From positions 25,854,001-25,918,000 of the forward strand of contig OX637295.1 of the NCBI GenBank assembly GCA_951799445.1: a stretch of 64,000 bases of DNA, read 5' to 3'. The notes under the pieces are model-generated. The model searched no databases and was not told the DNA's origin. It saw only the letters and a program-made list of their open reading frames with translations. The stretch's first letter is position 1, and each line of letters begins with the position of its first letter. This document shows positions 58,536 to 64,000 of the stretch, one piece after another. Source of the stretch: Pseudisothecium myosuroides (lineage: Eukaryota > Streptophyta > Bryopsida > Hypnales > Lembophyllaceae). Position numbers and translations under genes: made by a program.

Positions 58536-59290
58536 CAATTGTCGGTTGATCTCATTAGAGTTTAGGGCTAAGGTTGTAGGGTTTAAAGTAGCAATGGATT
58601 TCAGGCTGCTCCACTATGAGATGCAATCCATGCTGGAGAATCCAACAATTTCTGCACTCATCTTCGATTCTCCCTTCTGGCCAGCACTAGGTTCACTCGT
58701 TCTGTAGGAGTGATTCTCTGGAGCGTATTGCATATAATTCTTGCGGTGTATATATGTGCCTTTCATGCTTCTCTCGTTCTTCACCACCCTTCTAGTGCTT
58801 GCGTTTTCCTGGATGCTAATATTTTGCTCGGTGGGCTACACATTCTGTCTCTGCTCCCCTTCATAATCCTTTCCTTTCTCCTTGTCATTGGCATCGGTAT
58901 TGCCCAGTAGCTGGTGATCGATCAGTGCTGTTTAGTTTTTGTTAAAGAGTGTATGCAGAAGGCCCACACTGTGAAGGTGGAGTCGTTTCCGTATTGGAGA
59001 GTGAACTTGGGGAACCTGTGTCGAGAGACTGTGCCCTTGTACGCCACCATAGTCATTTGAGTAGCGCTTAGATTTGACGGCAAAGAATTTAGGGTTCCAG
59101 GATTTGCCACTGCAGTCCGTTAGAACACGCAACAATTGTCTGATAGGAATAGGATCTAGCTTTGCGCAGGCGCTCTCGAGTTTAAGCGATCACTGAGAGT
59201 CCAATTGAAGCATATATACACAGATGATTGCAGTAAAGGAAGCGAGTTAATCACGAATGGTATTCGAAACTTGCCGAAGAGACCATTTCT
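58536..59290 (+). pseudogene. Degenerate copy 1 of a duplicated membrane-protein locus
   Basis: The sequence parallels 60.54-61.36 kb. The frame corresponding to the copy 2 ORF reads NPTISALIFDSPFWPALGSL and then hits TAG where copy 2 has TGG; one extra base shifts the frame. The shifted frame (58710-58910) is still hydrophobic (VLHIILAVYIC; LHILSLLPFIILSFLLVIGI). The downstream part (GACTGTGCCCTTGTACGCCA and CATAGTCATTTGAGTAG) also matches copy 2. It looks like a decayed paralog. Confidence 0.5.
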
Positions 59291-60540
59291 TTGAATAGAT
59301 GTGAAGAAGGGCACTTGGAATATGAGCTCCTTGCAGCACTGGGCACAAGTACGAAAGGCTGAGATTGGAATAGTTTTTGCAATGGTTTAGTACAACGTTA
59401 TGCTACGGAGTTGCAACCATTTGAGATTGCAATAGTTTTTGCAACAGGTTTAGGCATAGATTTGCATTGGTTCCGTGCCCAAGACTTCCGCAACAAGTTT
59501 GCAGTTCTCTTGCAATGGTTTACCGACTTATTCAAAATAGACCATGAGTTTAAGGCAAAGTGCGGAACATCACTACAAAATCATTGCAAAATCATTGATG
59601 ATGGGTTGCTACCGCTACTTCCTGTTGCAGTGTTGTTCAGAAGATTGATTGTCAACGAAAGCAAAATTTCCGATTCCAAAAGCTTGAAATTTGTTTTCCG
59701 ATTCTGACTCCACATCAAAGTCCACCCAATATGGTTGTGACTGGAGTTCTTCTCTCTCATCATTTCATAACATGGACAAATCAGTGTTAGTACTGCCAAG
59801 AAACATCCCTTATTAGAACTACCCCACTGTTCCCTCCGCTCTGTGCAGACTTTGCTCAGGGTTGACATGCGCAACACATGGAAGCTTTGGAGGAGAAGCG
59901 GCGAAACTGGTAATCAAAGGAGAAGCAAGCTGAAGCAACAGTCGGCAAGTCGAGTAAACCACTGCAGTAAATAAAACCAGTTGGGAGATTTCGCATCAAA
60001 GTAACCCTATTTAAGCGAGGACTGTACGTACATTGCTTCTTTGTCTTAATGGCAGTCCATATCACCAGGGTTCCCGAGATGCCTCCACACCTCTTCCACA
60101 GAATCGAAGATGAAGTCCTCGATCCTCAAGTTACACAATAGCATTTCAACGTGGCTATACCCTGGGCAATTACCAGTTGCACACAAGTCAACAATTCTCC
60201 CAAGATCAGCTGCAGGATTCAAGAAGCTGCCGCTTTAATTGACAATGTCATCGTCCTTAATTTGGCCTCACTAGCTCATGGGAAGTTGCTCACTTCCTCG
60301 GAGATATGTGGGCTGGCTAAGTGTGTGAGCTTTCATCAAATCTCCTGATGGTGGATCCAGTTGAAACCATGCTCGGTTGGCAGTCTGCCAGGAGCAGAGC
60401 TGACTTCAAATTAACAGAGTCTCATCCAATCCATTGCGAGCTGGGCTTGATCAGGAAGGATTTTATCTTCAGTAGTTGAGTTCGAATGAGTTGTATTGTA
60501 AGCTAGAGTTTGAGATCAGAGTTCTATCCGTCTCAGAGTT
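59290..60540. other. Spacer between the duplicated segments
   Basis: It contains a short direct repeat (GAGATTGSAATAGTTTTTGCAA at about 59364 and 59424). No gene is supported. Confidence 0.4.
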
Positions 60541-60542
60541 AA

Positions 60543-61360
60543 GAATTGTCGGTAACAGTACCACTTAAGAGAATGACGTAGCCATGGAGCTTTGCAATAA
60601 GGTGCAAGCGGCGGTGTATGTTATCCGTGTTGAAGAATCCACCAATTTCTACACCCATCTTCGTTTCTCCCTTCTCGCCAGCACTTGGTTCCCTCGCCCT
60701 CTGGGAGTGTCTGTGGAGTGCATTGCATATGCTTCTTGTGCTATACGAGGCTCTCATGCTTGTCGTCTTATTCTCCATCGTTTTCGTGCTTGCAGTTCTA
60801 ATGGATGCTAACGTGGTATTCCTCCTAACCATCGGTTCCATTATCTATTTCCTGAGCCTGGGCATCATTGTTGCCCTCGTTTGGCTGTGGCTGGTGATCA
60901 CCTGGACCATGCCTGGGCGGGCACCAGGGCAAGACCTGGGACTGTACCTCTTCACTGCAGGTGGAACTCTATGGCAAGAAGACTTACAACAAGCGCCTGC
61001 AGTGGAGGGAGGAGCTGCTGCTGACCGACCATGTGCCTCTGTTAAAGAGTTTTGCAGCAGTTCTGTCACTGAGGTTTGTAAACCATGTAATCTTGGTGTC
61101 ATTTCCCTATCAGAGAGAGCAGTTGGGGGACTTGTGTTAAGAGATTGTGCCTTGGTACGACACCATAGTCATTTGAGCAGGCCTGACGGCAAACCGTTTC
61201 GTCATCTTGCAAGATTTGTGACTGCAATTTGTTCAAAACACACTTGTTAACCAGTATCTGACGGAAATAGGGTCGAGCTTTGCTTAGGTTGCCCTGAAAG
61301 CGTTCTCGAGTGTAAGCGACCACGTACCGACAGAGAGTCCAATTGGAGTCCTAACACCAT
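60543..61360 (+). repeat. Copy 2 of a segmental duplication (partner 58.5-59.3 kb)
   Basis: Shared blocks in order: AATTGTCGGT; CATCTTCG-TTCTCCCTTCT-GCCAGCAC; GGATGCTAA; TGTTAAAGAGT; AGAGATTGTGCC/AGAGACTGTGCC with CACCATAGTCATTTGAG; CTCGAGT-TAAGCGA; GAGAGTCCAATTG. Copy 2 has about 150 bp extra in its middle. Confidence 0.65.
60618..61250 (+). CDS. Hypothetical two-helix membrane protein (copy 2)
   Basis: A single open frame of 210 codons. Residues about 36-62 (MLLVLYEALMLVVLFSIVFV) and 66-96 (VVFLLTIGSIIYFLSLGIIV) are strongly hydrophobic and look like two transmembrane helices. The C-terminal half has several Cys (CASVKEFCSSSVTEVCKPC) and no family I recognise. An upstream ATG at 60584 is in another frame. 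The related segment at 58.5-59.3 kb is broken, and similarity between the copies continues past this stop, so the ORF may itself be only part of a decayed or spliced gene. Confidence 0.4.
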   Translation: MLSVLKNPPISTPIFVSPFSPALGSLALWECLWSALHMLLVLYEALMLVVLFSIVFVLAVLMDANVVFLLTIGSIIYFLSLGIIVALVWLWLVITWTMPGRAPGQDLGLYLFTAGGTLWQEDLQQAPAVEGGAAADRPCASVKEFCSSSVTEVCKPCNLGVISLSERAVGGLVLRDCALVRHHSHLSRPDGKPFRHLARFVTAICSKHTC

Positions 61361-61703
61361 AAGTAGTCCTTGGAAGTGGCGTTTAGGGCTAAGTACTGCA
61401 AGGATTTCTGCCGACTATGGATTTGCCATTGCAATGGTCTAAAGCACACCGCAATTGGCTGATAGCAACGGCATCGTGGAAACCACCCTTGAAAGTCCAG
61501 TTGAAGCTTTGACACATTGAGACAGCAAAAGGAGGCGATGGATTCGCGAATGGCAATCAAAAATTGTGCTTCGGCTCACTAGAGACCAGGCATTCTTGAT
61601 TTGATGGGAGAAGCGCAGATAGGACCAGGAGATCAATGTTTGGAAGACTGATTGTTTAGTTGGAGGAAAGGGGAATAGCAGCACAATTGGTAATACCGAA
61701 GTA

Positions 61704-61873
61704 CAGTAGAACCTCTCTAAGTCAATAAAATGCTGTCAGGAAGTATTTATTGTCGGTCCCAACTTAACAGTATGAACCACATACGAACATGATGACCCTC
61801 CCTAATGTAATAACCTCTCTAATTCAATGTGTCAAACCGGTCCCAACTCTATTAGTTTAGAGAGGTTCTACTA
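61704..61873. mobile_element. pogo/Emigrant-like MITE (170 bp)
   Basis: The left end CAGTAGAACCTCTCTAAGTC and the right end (reverse complement TAGTAGAACCTCTCTAAACT) form the TIR, and TA flanks both sides (61702-61703, 61874-61875). The terminus CAGTARAACCTCTnTAA is that of plant Emigrant/Lemi1-type pogo elements as I recall them. One terminal G has become A. Confidence 0.8.
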
Positions 61874-61879
61874 TACAAG

Positions 61880-63070
61880 GCATCGAGTTGACTTTCTTAA
61901 TTGTATCTGTTCCTGGAGTTCTATTTAATATGTAGTTGTTTGCAAACTATCATGCGCAAAACTTGTTTTTTCTGAGTAGTTGAAGTATAGTTTCAAGGAT
62001 GTTAAGATGTCAAATTATCGGCAAAATTTCGTAGTGCCCTCCAAGTACCGGCTGGGTGCTCAGAGGGCACTATTCCACTAGTGTTGTGGTAACATGTGAG
62101 ATGACAATACCAATAACTGTTTGAGTACAATATTGCTAGTAAGAGCCAATTATTGTTCAATGTTCTTCAACAAGAATTTTTGCCCCAATAGACTTTCTAA
62201 TGGTACCAAAAATGCGATAGAGGGATGCACAATTCTAGAGATTTCGCTCAAACAAACAAAAGCAAACAAACAAATAGCCTAATTTGAGGTATAGATTAGT
62301 ATGCCTTGTGCCTTTGCCACATACAAAATAAAAATAAAAATAATTTTCTAGTTTTTAAATTCATATAAACTTCAAAATTCCATAACTTTCACATCGTAGA
62401 TCCAAACTCCACAAAACAAGCCTGTGCACCCCTCATCACAAAGAGATTTCCAACGGTACCAAGAACATGACTGTGGAGGACTTGCGGTTCCAGAGATCTC
62501 ATTGTAACAAACAAACAAAATAAATAAACAAACAACCTCATTTAAGGTGTACATAGATAATTTTGGATGAGTTTGTGATGAGTTCAAAAGGCCTTATTCG
62601 TTAAATTGAGACAAAATGGTCATTTTGAGACTTTGAAAACAAGGGTGCCAAGCTTCATTGCCTTAGTAGAGTTCGACCCAAAGATAAATAGAACCCGTGC
62701 AAAACCGAGGACATAAGTTCTCAAGTGCATTTCCCTTTCTGTTTTGGAAAGAGCGAGCGTGAATGCATGAACAGATAAAAACAAGAAAAAAAAACCTTCA
62801 CACTACGTGCCACGTACTCCACAAATAGAAAAGCAAGTGAATTTACAGTCAATAACCTCAACAGTTTGAGTACAAAAAGAGTGTGTAACTCTTGCTCACA
62901 AAGTCATGTGAATTGAATGAATTATAAATGCTGAATTCCTAAGATCTCTGTAGAAACGAAGAGGCTTACTGTACATGAAGCACTCTGCTTTTCTAAGTCA
63001 TATATCCGTATGTTTATTTACCATGCTATTTATAGTAAGGGAGACTCAAAAGCCAAGGCCTTTTGAAACT
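61880..63070. other. Intergenic DNA, nothing recognised
   Basis: AT-rich. Two similar stretches (GAGATTTCGCTCAAACAAACA near 62238 and GAGATCTCATTGTAACAAACA near 62495, each followed by CCTMATTTRAGGTRTA) indicate an old local duplication. The 3' end of the rightmost gene should lie near 63.0 kb. Confidence 0.4.
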
Positions 63071-63082
63071 GTTCATTGTTGC

Positions 63083-63987
63083 CTAAGTTTCGCTATTCGC
63101 TTTACAGTTGCTTTTGGCTGCCTCCAATGCTTTCTGCTTATTGTGGGCTCTGAAGATATCCTCGCGCCGAGAGGGATATTGTGTATACCGATAGTTCGGC
63201 AAACCTCCGAAGTCGGCATTGTGAGATCCAGTACTGTCCTTAGACTTCCTCTTCCCAGTGCTTCCCGAAACCTCGGAGGTCGAAGCAGATTTAAACCCTC
63301 GAGGAGGCGGCCTTGGCAGCGAACTATCCACATTGTTTATGTACGAACGTCCAGATCCGGTTGACTTTGAGTCCAAAGACCGTCGATGGTCTCGAAGATA
63401 CCTTTGACTATGTATACTGTCGGCAGAGGGCAAGCGCCTCATGCCCACTGACAACGAAGGGCGAGACTGATTATCCTCGGGGCGAGGAAACCGAGGCGAC
63501 GCCAACGGACCGAGATGCACCAACCTGCGCTGTCCCCCTCAGGCAGACGCTGCCTCCCTGCCACTCATATAAACGGCCCGACGTGCGGGCTGGGCCGGAA
63601 CATCATCTTCGAGACGAGGATCAGCCACAGGTGCGCGAAGGGGGAGATCCAGTTTCCGGTTCGTTCCCGGTTCCACCCGCGGCGTTGGCGAAAAAGATCC
63701 GAAGAAACTTGTTTCAGCGGGGACGGCGAGCAGATTGGAGTGCGAGGCGGTCCTCAACTCGGGGGACTATCCACGACGCCGTCCTCTATATTGCCTTTTG
63801 AGAAATCGACGGCCATGGAGGCAGCGTCGTCAGCGGTGCTCATCAAGTACGGTCCCGTATCTATAGACGGCCTGGTACTCCCCTTCGTAGATTCGGAGGT
63901 CACAGAAAGAGATTTCACCGATCCGGAAAGCAAGCTCCTTGTCAATCTTTGCCTTTTTGGTGGTTCAACAACAAGATCCCCTCCAAC
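63083..63987 (-). CDS. 3' part of a Ser-rich gene of unknown function (partial, frame broken)
   Basis: An exon begins after acceptor TTCTTCCTGCAG (first base 63987) and reads VEPPKRQRLTRSLLSG, then STADDAASMAVDFSKGNIED. Near 63755-63765 the protein-like frame shifts by one base to SHSNLLAVPAETSFFGSFSP and continues to TGA 63539-63541; the same frame then stays open to the stop at 63083 (MRRLPSADSIHSQRYLRDHR, PRPPPRGFKSAS). The composition is Ser/Arg/Pro-rich and disordered-looking. The frame change and stop may be assembly errors, a missed intron or true decay. The gene continues beyond the right edge. I do not recognise the family. Confidence 0.5.
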
Positions 63988-64000
63988 CTGCAGGAAGAAA

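Noticed and set aside
1..64000. CRISPR arrays, tRNA and rRNA genes
   Set aside because: Tandem repeats found here have no spacer structure, and no cloverleaf with a TTCRA loop or rRNA-like segment was seen by eye.

Overview
The window is nuclear DNA of a land plant. It holds two intact-looking multi-exon plant genes with GT-AG introns and plant-type families (an LRR receptor kinase of the HPCA1/LRR-VIII-1 type and an OBERON-type PHD-finger protein), a Ty3/gypsy retrotransposon, and many short terminal-inverted-repeat (TIR) elements. The exact species cannot be read from the sequence; a non-seed plant such as a bryophyte is only a guess. No bacterial operons, tRNA, rRNA or CRISPR arrays were recognised.

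Layout. 1-6 kb: probable 5' part of a decayed LTR retroelement (TATA promoter, 93-bp tandem repeats, minisatellites, a short spliced ORF, and a C-poor low-complexity intron). 6-9.6 kb: AT-rich DNA with one TIR element. 9.64-18.24 kb: a Ty3/gypsy element with both LTRs (344/343 bp, about 96% identical by eye), inserted into an older TIR element. It carries an RNase H ORF upstream of gag, a 2.25-kb nested insertion between gag and protease, and a pol broken by stops and one frameshift. 18.5-24.2 kb: a field of TIR elements. 24.8-35.6 kb: the receptor kinase gene on the minus strand (19 coding exons, 1023 aa). 35.8-47 kb: a second TIR-element field, including elements bounded by TTAA and elements with 9-bp target duplications. 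48.7-52.2 kb (minus strand): the OBERON-like gene (7 coding exons, 616 aa). 53-58 kb: intergenic DNA with a 5'-truncated retroposon. 58.5-61.4 kb: a duplicated segment carrying an ORF for an unknown hydrophobic protein. 61.7 kb: a pogo/Emigrant-like MITE. 63.1-64 kb: the 3' end of a Ser-rich gene of unknown function running off the right edge.

How the parts relate. The two host genes are independent single transcription units: a plasma-membrane sensor kinase and a nuclear chromatin reader. No pathway link is visible. The most unusual feature is the gypsy element: a free-standing, four-catalytic-residue RNase H lies before gag and is coupled to it by an overlapping TGATG stop-start, while the ordinary RNase H inside pol has lost two catalytic aspartates. 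All splice sites, repeat boundaries and target duplications were read by eye; none was confirmed by alignment or expression data.
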